A DNA stretch of 64,000 nt, from positions 1-64,000 of the forward strand of contig RGDM01000007.1 of NCBI GenBank assembly GCA_009918675.1, in the 5' to 3' direction. The stretch comes from a bacterium. Lineage in GTDB: Bacteria > Bdellovibrionota_B > Oligoflexia > Silvanigrellales > Silvanigrellaceae. The position numbers and the translations under genes are program-made. Within the stretch, counting starts at the first letter, position 1. Every line of letters begins with the position of its first letter. Of this stretch, positions 56,006 to 64,000 are shown one piece after another. The notes below the pieces were generated by a model. That model ran no database searches. It was not told where the DNA came from and saw only the letters and a program-made list of their open reading frames with translations.

Positions 56006-56383
56006 TTACTTGATATCAACAGTTGCGCCTGCAGCTGTGAGCTTCTTCTTGATGTCATCAGCTTCTGCCTTGGACACGCCAGTCTTGAGGCTCTTTGGAG
56101 CACCTTCAACGAGATCCTTGGCTTCCTTCAGGCCTAAGCCAGTCAGAGCGCGGACTTCCTTGATAACGTCAAGTTTCTTCTCGCCACCAGCCTTGAGGAT
56201 AACTTCGAACTCAGTTTGAGCTTCTGCAGCAGGAGCCGCAGCGCCAGCAACAGCTGCAACAGCGACAGGAGCGGCAGCTGAAACGCCGAAGATTTCTTCG
56301 AGTTCTTTGACAAGTTCAGCTGCTTGAATGAGAGTAAGGCCTTTGATGTACTCAATGAATTGTTCTTTAGTGATAGCTGACAT
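56006..56383 (-). CDS. rplL: Ribosomal protein bL12 (L7/L12)
   Basis: bL12 forms the mobile stalk that recruits translation GTPases. ATG 56383, with GGAG upstream, gives the usual 125 residues starting [20 protein letters not shown]. An N-terminal dimer domain, an Ala/Val hinge ([19 protein letters not shown]) and the C-terminal factor-binding domain ([40 protein letters not shown]) follow. It lies 60 bases after rplJ. Confidence 0.98.
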   Translation of the reverse strand: MSAITKEQFIEYIKGLTLIQAAELVKELEEIFGVSAAAPVAVAAVAGAAAPAAEAQTEFEVILKAGGEKKLDVIKEVRALTGLGLKEAKDLVEGAPKSLKTGVSKAEADDIKKKLTAAGATVDIK

Positions 56384-56443
56384 AATTATATCTCCAATCA
56401 AACGATTAAAATTTAAACATTACAAAAAATGAAAAGACGACCA

Positions 56444-56962
56444 TTAAGCTGTTTTCGTTTCCTTGATCTGGTTCAACACGCTGACCATTGCGCGCGGTAC
56501 GCCCTGGACAACGCCAAGCATTCCACGGTGAGGAGCAACGAGAGACCCCAAAATCTTGGCAATAAGCACTTCCCGCGATGGGAGCGATGCCAAAGATTCG
56601 ATTTGCTTAACGCTCAGCTTCTCAGCTTCCATGTAACCAGCGACAACTTTGAGCTTCTCATTTTTCTTTGAAGCTTCATTGAACGCCTTGGCGGCAGCTG
56701 CGACGTCGCCGAAGACAAATACGATGCCTGTCTGGTTCTTGAGGTCGGAGGCGATGACGCTCTCCTTACGACCTTCAATTGCCTTCTTGGCGATCGTGTT
56801 CTTCACGACACGGAATTCGGCATTAGCAGTTTTTAGTGAACGGCGGAGTTCCGTCAGCTCTTCAACTGTCATGCCTTGGTATTGCGCCAGAAACAGCGCG
56901 GACGACTTGTCTAGGTATTTAACCATGTCGTCGCGCCAGGCGACTTTGGCATTCCTATCCAA
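56444..56962 (-). CDS. rplJ: Ribosomal protein uL10
   Basis: uL10 anchors the bL12 stalk and, bound to bL12, represses this operon. The start is TTG 56962, chosen because GGGAGG lies five bases upstream and no ATG is found until codon 13. The 172 residues have KSSALFLAQYQGMTVEELTE, the LRRSLKTANAEFRVVKNTI region and a C-terminal helix for bL12. The rare TTG start and the leader upstream suggest controlled translation. Confidence 0.96.
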   Translation of the reverse strand: MDRNAKVAWRDDMVKYLDKSSALFLAQYQGMTVEELTELRRSLKTANAEFRVVKNTIAKKAIEGRKESVIASDLKNQTGIVFVFGDVAAAAKAFNEASKKNEKLKVVAGYMEAEKLSVKQIESLASLPSREVLIAKILGSLVAPHRGMLGVVQGVPRAMVSVLNQIKETKTA

Positions 56963-57007
56963 TCGAACCTCCCTTCGGGTTGGGTGGCTTGCACCACCGA
57001 TTGTTTA

Positions 57008-57073
57008 AAAAGGGGGTCTTAGTCTATGCGGGATTTACCTCGAACCTTCGAGCACCAGCAGTCTTCGACCCAC
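57008..57073 (-). promoter_or_regulatory. L10 leader, probable uL10(bL12) autoregulatory site
   Basis: The 121-base gap between rplA and rplJ reads, on the minus strand, as an L10-leader: an outer stem GGGTC/GACCC and an internal loop with GAAGACTGCTGGTG. An inner hairpin CTCGAA-GG-TTCGAG (57052-57039) comes next, then GTAAATCCCGC. The GAAGAC and TAAATCC blocks resemble the conserved kink-turn and loop that bind the uL10-bL12 complex. This is pattern recognition from memory, not a covariance search. Confidence 0.65.
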
Positions 57074-57083
57074 GAAAAACTCG

Positions 57084-57776
57084 TTACTTCATTTCCGTCG
57101 TATCAAGACGAATACTGGGGCTCATTGTCGCACTCACGTAAGCAGACTTCACATAAGTGCCCTTTGCAGCAGCGGGCTTCGCCTTAATGATTGCGTCAAC
57201 AAACGCCTTCAGGTTTTCTTCAATCGCTGGAGCTGAAAACGAAGTCTTGCCGACAGGCGCCTGGATGATTCCAGCTTTGTTGACCTTAAATTCAACACGT
57301 CCAGCTTTCGCATCCTTAACGGCTGTGCGCAGGTCCATGGTTACGGTTCCAACCTTAGGGTTTGGCATCAAACCACGTGGAGCTAGAATTTTACCCAAAC
57401 GACCAACAACACCCATCATGTCAGGTGTTGCAACAGCCGCCTCAAAATCAAGCCAGCCGCCAAGGATTTTTTGAGCGATATCTTCACCGCCCACGTAATC
57501 TGCACCAGCTTCTTCCGCTTCTTTGATTTTCTCGCCCTTAGCGAACACCAACACGCGGACTTTTTTCCCGAGACCGTTAGGAAGGACTACGGCCCCGCGA
57601 ACATTTTGGTCTGCGTGACGAGGATCGACGCCAAGGTTCATTGCAACTTCAACAGTTCCATCGAACTTTGAGTAGCTAACATCTTTCAAAAGCGAAGAGG
57701 CTTCGTTCAGCCCATAACGCCTGTCTTGATTCACTTTCTTGCGTGCATCAGACAGCTTTTTACCAATCTTTCTCAT
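57084..57776 (-). CDS. rplA: Ribosomal protein uL1
   Basis: uL1 forms the mobile stalk at the E site and can repress its own mRNA. The 230-residue product has [40 protein letters not shown] and [19 protein letters not shown], all family landmarks. It follows rplK by 48 bases. Confidence 0.98.
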   Translation of the reverse strand: MRKIGKKLSDARKKVNQDRRYGLNEASSLLKDVSYSKFDGTVEVAMNLGVDPRHADQNVRGAVVLPNGLGKKVRVLVFAKGEKIKEAEEAGADYVGGEDIAQKILGGWLDFEAAVATPDMMGVVGRLGKILAPRGLMPNPKVGTVTMDLRTAVKDAKAGRVEFKVNKAGIIQAPVGKTSFSAPAIEENLKAFVDAIIKAKPAAAKGTYVKSAYVSATMSPSIRLDTTEMK

Positions 57777-57824
57777 CTGAATCTCCTGAGGTTCAAGCGG
57801 CCTTGTGAGCCTCCCTCATCAAAA

Positions 57825-58250
57825 TTATGCTTTAACTTCAAGACCCATCGAGCGAGCAGAGCCCTTGATGAGGCGCTTCGCCGTCTCAACGTCATAACAG
57901 TTCAGGTCTGGGAGTTTTGTCTTTGCAATTTCCTCAACCTGCTTCTCAGTCACAGAACCGCACAGCGCTTTTCCTGGAGTCTTGCTACCAGACTGAATTT
58001 TCGCAGCCTGCTTGAGCAAGACCGTCGCTGGAGGTGTCTTGGTGATGAATGTAAACGACTTGTCGGAATAGACAGTGATGATCGTCGGGAGGATCGTTCC
58101 CGCTTGCTTCTGAGTGCGAGCGTTGAATTCCTTAACGAACATTGCAATGTTAACGCCGCGTTGACCCAGGGCTGGACCGATTGGTGGAGCCGCTGTGGCC
58201 TGTCCAGCGGTGATCTGGAGCTTAATAAGACCAACAATTTTCTTTGCCAT
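57825..58250 (-). CDS. rplK: Ribosomal protein uL11
   Basis: uL11 forms the GTPase-associated centre with 23S rRNA helices 43-44. ATG 58250 is chosen over a TTG two codons earlier because GAGGAAGG is well placed before it, giving 141 residues: [40 protein letters not shown] and the C-terminal [16 protein letters not shown]. It is the first gene of the rif block; secE and nusG, usual upstream partners, are absent. A perfect palindrome GAGTCGACTC lies upstream at 58313-58322. Confidence 0.98.
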   Translation of the reverse strand: MAKKIVGLIKLQITAGQATAAPPIGPALGQRGVNIAMFVKEFNARTQKQAGTILPTIITVYSDKSFTFITKTPPATVLLKQAAKIQSGSKTPGKALCGSVTEKQVEEIAKTKLPDLNCYDVETAKRLIKGSARSMGLEVKA

Positions 58251-58359
58251 TGGCAACCTTCCTCGTGAAACTTGTCCAGAGTTACAGCGGGAAATCGGCT
58301 GTTTCCAGACATGAGTCGACTCGCTTAATACAAAGCTGAAGGCTGCGCAAGCAAGAAAA

Positions 58360-59412
58360 CTAGAACTGGTAGGTTGCCTGAATTTCTAGCTTTCCCCGAA
58401 CTAAAGAAGCCGTTGGGATTTCGGGCTGAAGCCCATCGGTTGGAACTTTTGCCTCAATTTTAGAATTTGACGATGCCATTTCAAAACCAAGCCCACCGAG
58501 TAGTCCAAGTCGACCTGACTTTTCAGAGGGAGAGGCGTACGCGGCCAGAATCATCATTTGTAGAGCATAACGCTTTTCTACCCAACTATACTTCGTCTGC
58601 TCGACATCCCTAATAACAATGTCTGAATGCTCATAAATAGGGTTCAGGCGTAAAAAACTGCGCAGTGGGGATGGCAAATCAACATCCGACGCTCTAAAAT
58701 TAGCTATCTCAAGATCAGCTGGAAACTGAAGTTTTATTAAAGGGTTACTTCGCATAAACAGAGCAAACTCTCGAACAAGAGAACGAATATTCTTAGAATC
58801 ATTTCTGATAAATGGCTGATCTGCGCCGCCAAAAGTTTCGAGATTTGAAGAAAAAATATCGAACACGAGTCCTTGAGTATAGGCTGGTGCCATCGTCTCT
58901 GCATATGAGGTCTTTAACGTAAGTCCCGAGCGCGAAAACTTACCACCTTCGGAATTTTTAAATCCAAAGGTGCGATATCCGATCGCAGCATTGCCGGAGG
59001 CGTGCCTATCAGCGTTACGGATCATCTGGTAACCGAAATTGACGTCTAAAAATGTCCAAGCTCCGGAACCAAGGAAATGTTGCCCCAAGGTGGTGACTCC
59101 AAGAGTCTGGAGAGCGTCGCCTCCGATTGCGAAACCGCGAGTCAGTCCTAGCGTGCAATTTGAACTCGCCGTGCAAGACAATTCTGCTTCCTGTGGGAAA
59201 ACTGCCGGATGCAAGCGCATTTCGAGGAGAGACGCGGGCGGAATCGAATGCAGTGGGCTTAGCGTTGCGGGATTTGTAGGAATAGTCTCTCCCAACGCCA
59301 TAGCAGATGGTACGCTCAACAAAGCAATGAAAACTGAGGACATCCATTTCGTTTGAGTGAAACAAACGATACTTTTCAAAATCCTCGCAATTCCAGTAGC
59401 GATAAAGTTCAT
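58360..59412 (-). CDS. Exported protein, probable outer-membrane beta-barrel
   Basis: I do not recognise a family. AGGGG precedes ATG 59412. The 350-residue product has a long signal peptide (basic first 23 residues, hydrophobic [14 protein letters not shown], cleavage near AMALG). Alternating polar and hydrophobic strands and glycine-rich turns ([31 protein letters not shown]) follow. It ends in a strand with terminal Phe ([10 protein letters not shown]), the usual outer-membrane insertion signal. Two cysteines in CTASSNC could form a disulfide. It lies upstream of rplK on the same strand but is probably independent. Confidence 0.68.
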   Translation of the reverse strand: MNFIATGIARILKSIVCFTQTKWMSSVFIALLSVPSAMALGETIPTNPATLSPLHSIPPASLLEMRLHPAVFPQEAELSCTASSNCTLGLTRGFAIGGDALQTLGVTTLGQHFLGSGAWTFLDVNFGYQMIRNADRHASGNAAIGYRTFGFKNSEGGKFSRSGLTLKTSYAETMAPAYTQGLVFDIFSSNLETFGGADQPFIRNDSKNIRSLVREFALFMRSNPLIKLQFPADLEIANFRASDVDLPSPLRSFLRLNPIYEHSDIVIRDVEQTKYSWVEKRYALQMMILAAYASPSEKSGRLGLLGGLGFEMASSNSKIEAKVPTDGLQPEIPTASLVRGKLEIQATYQF

Positions 59413-59551
59413 TCCAAACCCCTACCATTTCCGACTAATGAAACACATAGTGTGGTGAACACGATCATTTTGCAACCTTGCAATTGAAACACGACAGGTT
59501 ATCGTCCTCCGAGAAGAACAAGGGACGGAAGCCAAAAACTTCGAGTCTATA

Positions 59552-59571
59552 AACCTGAAATTCAACAGGTT
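59552..59571 (+). promoter_or_regulatory. Inverted repeat upstream of the methionine S-methyltransferase-like gene
   Basis: AACCTG and CAGGTT form a 6-base inverted repeat with 8 bases between, 38 bases before the ATG. ACAGGTT recurs at 59494-59500. It could be an operator. The 197-base divergent gap shows no clear SAM- or SAH-riboswitch pattern and no convincing -35/-10 pair that I can defend. Confidence 0.3.
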
Positions 59572-59609
59572 CATTTGATGAATTCATTGACACCTGGGGA
59601 GAGAACAAA

Positions 59610-62600
59610 ATGACTTTACTAACACCCGAACAGTTTTTGAGCCGGTGTTCTGAATCAAGCCAGGTGACTTATGACTTGTTAAAAAGCCTCGCAGAGAAGT
59701 CGACAGATAGCATTCAACGCTCAGAGGTTCGGAGATTTTTGGAAACACTGAGAGCTCACTGCGAAGAATTGAATCTCGACAGCGACTCTTTAATAAGCAA
59801 ATACCATTTTGCTTTTAATACCCTGACAATTGATGGTTTATCCGCTGAAGAATCAAATATTCACATTCTTCAACTTCCCAGTATCTTTACCCCCGAAGAT
59901 TGGTCTTTTACCTTTTACGAAGGCCTCGCACGGTATCCTGCAAGTGAGTTCTTCGGTCGGACAGTCGTTGAACTCGGATGTGGAAATGGCTGGATCTCAA
60001 TTGCGCTCGCCGCAAAAACTCTACCTGCAAAAATGATCGGATTAGATATCAACCCTCGTGCAATTACTTGCGCCAGGTTGAATCTACTTCTCAACGCTCT
60101 CGATTCTTCCGGAACACCACGCTTCGACCATGAGGGGAAATCTCTACTTGATCGCATCGATTTTCATACGTCGGATCTCCTGGAATATGCTATTAATGAA
60201 CAAATCCAAGTTGATCGAGTCATTGGGTGTATTCCGCAAGTTTTGAGCCCCGAACCTCTCATTGCAGATCATTTCGTTTCCGAAAATGATGATGACCAAT
60301 ATTTATATTCATTATCAAACTATTGCGCAAAGCAGGGATACATCGAAGACCAATTTGGCCTCGGTTTAATTGCCCGCGCACTCGAGGAGGCGATTACCGT
60401 TGCAAAGCCTTCTGCAAAGGTCATCCTCAATATGGGTGGACGACCTGGTGCCGCAGTCCTTGAAAGACTTTTTGTAAGGCGCGGTTTCACAATTAAAAAG
60501 CTATGGAGTACGAAGGTTTGGCAAGCAGCCGACACCGACATTCTACCCCTTGTTGAAATTGAGAACAGAACACCTCATCGATTTGAATTCTTCACGAGCC
60601 TCAGCAGCGACGAACCTATCAGCGCACGAACGGCATTTGAATATCTCAATAAGGGTGGCTCCATTGCTCACAGCCTCAGCGTTTACGAGGCTCAACTCAA
60701 GCAGCCAGCACCCATAAAATCATTGTTCAAGCTCATTCGCCAAGATGGATTCGAGGATTCTCGCAACGGGTTGGACCTGTCATTTGCAAATGATGAACTA
60801 GCCGAAGAAAAAATAAATTTCATCGGAAGCCTCGCTGAGTGGCTGCAACAGAAACCAAATCTCCCCTATTCCGACGCGGAAGGGGAGCCACAATTGCGTC
60901 GACAAGTCGCTCAATTCCTTCGAAGCTACTGGCAAATTCCACTGACTGCGAAAAGCGTTTTGGTGGCCCCCAATCGGAAGGCTCTGCTGAAAAATCATCT
61001 CCACATTACGCATCCACGACTCGCATTGATTGAACGAGATCTTTGTCCCCATCTGCCATCTGACTGGTTCAACACCCCAGGCGTCAATAATTCAGAATTT
61101 CCGGTACTTTTAGAAGCCCCGAGAAGAGTTGACGAAACGTGCAAGTTAATTCAACTCTTGAAACCACAGCTCGTGATTACTTCACTGCAAGATTTTGAGA
61201 GTAGAAGCCGTGATGCATTTGTTAGACTCTTTCAAATATGTGATCAAAATAAAGCCCAATTGATTATTGACTTGTCACCTCAATTTGAGCTTTCAAGCCA
61301 GCCATCGCCAAACGGAGTTCTCGCTTATCTTTCAGAAAATCCACTTCCTGCGCATGTAACGCTAATGTTTGGTCTTGTCCGTAATAAAGTATATAGCGAT
61401 CTTGAGCTTTGCTTGGTTGTCTCTGAAAACAATGAACTGCTAAACCATCTCGCGTCAGCAGCAGAACTCACGTACAGCCGAGCGCCGCTTTTGACACAGC
61501 GTTACTACGGCAGAATATTCTCTGACCTTCTAAATTTCCAATTAACCGACCTAAGACGCTCTAAAACAGAATCTCTTCGCCTTCCACAATCCATTGCCCA
61601 AGAGCTTCATTTGAGCTTATCGACAGAAATCAAGCGTGCATTTCAGCATCCGGCCGTCGCTGCGAATCATCTCGAAAAGAACACAAATACTGTAAGAATG
61701 GATTACGGTGAAAACTGCTTGAACAGCCCTCCGCAGGTTTACAGTGCCATTATGGAAAGTTTCTTGCGGCAGAATGTTTCAAGCCAAGATTTGAAAGTTG
61801 AACGTCAGATTTTGGATCTTGTTTCGTCACGCTTCGGAATGAATGATCTAGACGAAAAAAACGTGCTTGTAGGGAATGGTGTCGCACCCTTATTTTCGGC
61901 CGCAATTGAAACGATTCAGGCAGAGAAGCAAACAATCATTCTTCCCATGGGCTCATATGGCTACTTTAAAGCTGCATGCGATTATTCGCATGTAGACCAC
62001 CATGTTATAAGCACTCTTGAGAAGAACAGGTTCAAGATTTCACCAACTGAACTCGACCTCTTTTTGAGCGAAACCAAAGCTCATTGGCTTTATCTGAACG
62101 CCCCGATCGTCAACCCCACCGGCGCAATTTATTCCAGTGGAGAGATTACCGACCTTCTTGATATCCTGGCACAGCACGGTTGCGGACTACTCCTAGATTG
62201 CATTTTCTCTGGGCTTGAGTTTAACAAAAAGCAAATGAATCTTGCACTCGGAAGAACTAATGATCGCTCGAATTCACCCGCAAATAAAATACCAATTGTG
62301 TTACTTGGTGGTCTGTCAAAAGAGCTAGCGGCGGGTGGACTGAGATTCGGCTGGGCAGCGACGACAAACGAACTTATTTCAAATGGTATGCGAGCGAGGT
62401 TGACTACAAGTCCACACTCAACTGTCCGTCATGCTGCCACGAAGATCTATCTCGCATTGAATGACCCCTCAAATGCAATACATAGTTTCATTGACCAACA
62501 AAGGGATGTGCTAAGACACCGGTGCAAGCGGATTTCTGAAAAACTCAGCCAATTGGGTTGGAGTGTCTTAGAATCTGAGGGGGGTCTTTTCGTTTGCGCT

Positions 62601-62849
62601 TCACCCAGCAAATACCTAGCTAACTTCCATGGCCCGGGAAAAGGTGTCCAAAGTCATCAGCTGAATGAATGCACTGATCAAATCGCTCTAGAACTCTTCA
62701 AAGTCAGCGGGCTTTTACTAAACAATGCGACCTGGACCGGATTACCAAGCTTTGTTCGCTTCGTTGTGAGCGTAGAAGAGAATGTTTTTGAACAGGGCCT
62801 TGTCCGACTCGAACAATTTGATGCAAACTGGCAAAGTAGATTTCATTAA
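59610..62849 (+). CDS. Plant-type methionine S-methyltransferase fused to an aminotransferase-like domain
   Basis: The 1079-residue protein resembles plant methionine S-methyltransferase (MMT, about 1090 residues; SAM + methionine to S-methylmethionine) over its whole length. The N-terminal domain has IFTPEDWSFTFYEGL, the SAM loop ELGCGNGW (121-128), GLDINPRA, GCIPQVLSPEP, YIEDQFGLGLIARALEE and WQAADTDI, nearly identical in wording to plant MMT as I recall it. The C-terminal half is an aminotransferase fold I domain with Asn835 (NPTG), Asp863, Lys904 in GGLSKELAAGGLRFGW, Arg912 and Arg1050, the residues a working PLP enzyme needs. No signal peptide is seen. GGGGAGAG precedes the ATG. SMM synthesis is well supported by resemblance; a transaminase activity is inferred. 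Confidence 0.85.
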   Translation: MTLLTPEQFLSRCSESSQVTYDLLKSLAEKSTDSIQRSEVRRFLETLRAHCEELNLDSDSLISKYHFAFNTLTIDGLSAEESNIHILQLPSIFTPEDWSFTFYEGLARYPASEFFGRTVVELGCGNGWISIALAAKTLPAKMIGLDINPRAITCARLNLLLNALDSSGTPRFDHEGKSLLDRIDFHTSDLLEYAINEQIQVDRVIGCIPQVLSPEPLIADHFVSENDDDQYLYSLSNYCAKQGYIEDQFGLGLIARALEEAITVAKPSAKVILNMGGRPGAAVLERLFVRRGFTIKKLWSTKVWQAADTDILPLVEIENRTPHRFEFFTSLSSDEPISARTAFEYLNKGGSIAHSLSVYEAQLKQPAPIKSLFKLIRQDGFEDSRNGLDLSFANDELAEEKINFIGSLAEWLQQKPNLPYSDAEGEPQLRRQVAQFLRSYWQIPLTAKSVLVAPNRKALLKNHLHITHPRLALIERDLCPHLPSDWFNTPGVNNSEFPVLLEAPRRVDETCKLIQLLKPQLVITSLQDFESRSRDAFVRLFQICDQNKAQLIIDLSPQFELSSQPSPNGVLAYLSENPLPAHVTLMFGLVRNKVYSDLELCLVVSENNELLNHLASAAELTYSRAPLLTQRYYGRIFSDLLNFQLTDLRRSKTESLRLPQSIAQELHLSLSTEIKRAFQHPAVAANHLEKNTNTVRMDYGENCLNSPPQVYSAIMESFLRQNVSSQDLKVERQILDLVSSRFGMNDLDEKNVLVGNGVAPLFSAAIETIQAEKQTIILPMGSYGYFKAACDYSHVDHHVISTLEKNRFKISPTELDLFLSETKAHWLYLNAPIVNPTGAIYSSGEITDLLDILAQHGCGLLLDCIFSGLEFNKKQMNLALGRTNDRSNSPANKIPIVLLGGLSKELAAGGLRFGWAATTNELISNGMRARLTTSPHSTVRHAATKIYLALNDPSNAIHSFIDQQRDVLRHRCKRISEKLSQLGWSVLESEGGLFVCASPSKYLANFHGPGKGVQSHQLNECTDQIALELFKVSGLLLNNATWTGLPSFVRFVVSVEENVFEQGLVRLEQFDANWQSRFH

Positions 62850-62892
62850 CATATAGAAGCTGCCACAGAGTCATGTTGAGGGCTTAACAACA

Positions 62893-63558
62893 ATGCGTAT
62901 TGCGATATCTGGGCACAGTGGATGCGGAAACACGACAGCGACAACCAACGTTGGCAAGGCGCTGGGCCTAGACATAGTAAACTATACGTTTCGAGATCTG
63001 GCTCGCGAACTAGGAATGAGCTTCGATGACCTTCACAAGGAAGCTCCATCAAATTACATTTTCGATTATCTCACTGACCTCAAATGCATTCGAGCAGCCC
63101 TGAAAGAGAACATCGTGTTAGGGACTCGACTGGCCTCGTGGTTGATGGACGCCGATTTGAGAATATGGCTCCACGCTCCACTCGAGGCGCGAGCCAGGAG
63201 AATCAACCAACGCGAGTCAGAAAAGGGCGCAACATACGAGGCTGTGCTCTATAAAACATTGAAACGCGATGAGCAGAATCGCAAGAGATACCTTCAACTC
63301 TATGGGCTCGACATTCATGACCATGCTGATTTCGATATCACCATCAACACGGAAAAACTCGCAGCTGAACAGGTCTCAAGTCTCATTGTAGCCGCTGCTC
63401 AGTGGGCTAGCAAAAATCAGCTTGAACGAAAAAATATTCACATTAATAGAATTCGTGAAATCATTACAGATAAACTGAGACTTCCGGAGCAGGCGCTTCT
63501 TGATGTGAGCTATGATGTAGATGTGAACGAGATTTATCAACGACTGCGAAAAGTCTAA
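62893..63558 (+). CDS. Cytidylate-kinase-like P-loop protein with Asn in the Walker A motif
   Basis: This resembles the short, archaeal/spirochaete-type (d)CMP kinases, which phosphorylate CMP with ATP. The 221-residue product opens MRIAISGHSGCGNTTATTNV, so the P-loop reads GHSGCGNTT with Asn where Lys is usual. I recall similar GNS/GNT P-loops in spirochaete relatives, so this may be a family trait. YTFRDLARELGMSF, LGTRLASWLM, the lid-like RARRINQRE and RDEQNRKRYLQLYG all follow the pattern. About 45 extra residues follow the usual end. It starts 43 bases after the methyltransferase gene, so co-transcription is possible but a shared job is not evident. Confidence 0.7.
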   Translation: MRIAISGHSGCGNTTATTNVGKALGLDIVNYTFRDLARELGMSFDDLHKEAPSNYIFDYLTDLKCIRAALKENIVLGTRLASWLMDADLRIWLHAPLEARARRINQRESEKGATYEAVLYKTLKRDEQNRKRYLQLYGLDIHDHADFDITINTEKLAAEQVSSLIVAAAQWASKNQLERKNIHINRIREIITDKLRLPEQALLDVSYDVDVNEIYQRLRKV

Positions 63559-64000
63559 AGCATTTCGGACCAGCGGATTCCCCAGGTTTCTTCTTTAAGA
63601 TCCAACGGCAGCGAAGAAATCTCATCACCGGAAGAGTTCTTCTCAAGGAGAAACTCTTCAGCGGATCTTTTCTTCTGTTGCCATAACAGTGAAATTCTAT
63701 GTTGCCTCGTCAATCCAAGTGCATCAACAGTCGGGTGATAACCAGACGAAAATGCAACATCTAATCCTAATTGGAGATTCTGGCCACTGACGGGTTTTGT
63801 GCCGGAGAGACTAATTTGACTGGCATCTCTTCGTAATGAGGAAGCGTATGAACCATAGCTGACAACCGTATCAGCCCAGACAAACCGCGCAAATTCAGCA
63901 GAGATTCCGGTAGAAACCTGTTCACCCAGAAAATCAACGTCTCGACCAAAATCGAGACCAAGCGCGATCGGAAGACCTCGAATAGCAAACGTCCCGCGAG
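63555..64000 (-). CDS. Partial exported/barrel-like protein, 3' part (5' end outside window)
   Basis: A minus-strand frame without a start is open from the window edge to TAG at 63555-63557, giving 147 codons. The translation (FAIRGLPIALGLDFG, then FARFVWADTVVSYGSYASSL, LQLGLDVAFSSGY, HRISLLWQQKKRS) alternates polar and non-polar residues with Gly, Tyr and Trp, like an outer-membrane or autotransporter barrel, and ends in a charged tail. Its stop overlaps the convergent kinase-like gene by four bases. The family is unknown. Confidence 0.6.
   Translation of the reverse strand, partial: RGTFAIRGLPIALGLDFGRDVDFLGEQVSTGISAEFARFVWADTVVSYGSYASSLRRDASQISLSGTKPVSGQNLQLGLDVAFSSGYHPTVDALGLTRQHRISLLWQQKKRSAEEFLLEKNSSGDEISSLPLDLKEETWGIRWSEML

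Noticed and set aside
59413..59609. SAM- or SAH-riboswitch ahead of the methionine S-methyltransferase-like gene
   Set aside because: I looked for the conserved stems and core of the known SAM and SAH classes and found no convincing match; only a short inverted repeat is present.
63767..63988. A 73-codon ATG-started frame on the minus strand at the window end
   Set aside because: A longer start-less frame in another register (63555-64000) has barrel-like composition and runs off the edge; this one is its shadow.

Overview
The window reads as chromosomal DNA of a flagellated Gram-negative bacterium. A fliL-fliM-fliN-fliO-fliP-fliQ-fliR-flhB-flhA-flhF-flhG-fliA-cheY cluster, several signal-peptide/beta-barrel outer-membrane proteins, OmpA-like proteins and PilZ proteins fit a Bdellovibrionota/Oligoflexia-like organism. 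That placement is an inference from gene order and protein style, with no marker search behind it. Genes are densely packed, and I see no insertion sequence, prophage, CRISPR array, tRNA or rRNA gene.

Layout. 1-13.5 kb (+): flagellar export and switch genes, FlhF/FlhG placement proteins, sigma-28, a CheY, a degenerate PilZ-like protein and a DUF2802-like protein. They are tightly coupled and probably one or two operons. The window opens inside fliL, in a His/Asp/Lys-rich tandem repeat. fliP seems to have lost its signal peptide through a frame break at a T-run. 13.5-32.9 kb: mixed short operons with two tandem OmpA-type proteins, a GYF-PilZ protein behind a possible sigma-28 promoter, an adenosine-deaminase-like enzyme, outer-membrane and helical-repeat proteins, a phosphohexomutase and a YdfG-like dehydrogenase. 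The same stretch holds two adjacent membrane-anchored proteins with worn-down sulfatase-like domains, a histidine ammonia-lyase with Ala-Cys-Gly in place of Ala-Ser-Gly, and an RlmM-like methyltransferase. 33-58.3 kb (-): one giant translation/transcription block, in transcription order rplK-rplA-(L10 leader)-rplJ-rplL-(double hairpin)-rpoB-rpoC-(terminator, promoter)-rpsJ through the S10, spc and alpha operons to rplQ and a terminator. Missing from their usual places are secE-nusG, rpsL-rpsG-fusA-tuf, rplX (L24) and map. 58.4-64 kb: an outer-membrane-type protein, then a 1079-residue protein resembling plant methionine S-methyltransferase along its full length, a cytidylate-kinase-like P-loop protein, and the 3' part of another barrel-like gene running off the end.

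Most notable: (i) the plant-type methionine S-methyltransferase fused to an aminotransferase-like domain that keeps all the usual PLP residues, which suggests a two-step dimethylsulfonium pathway on one polypeptide; (ii) the Cys-containing MIO triad in the histidine ammonia-lyase; (iii) the fliP frame break; (iv) the FliL repeat; (v) the absence of rplX from the spc operon; (vi) the paired degenerate sulfatase-like proteins.
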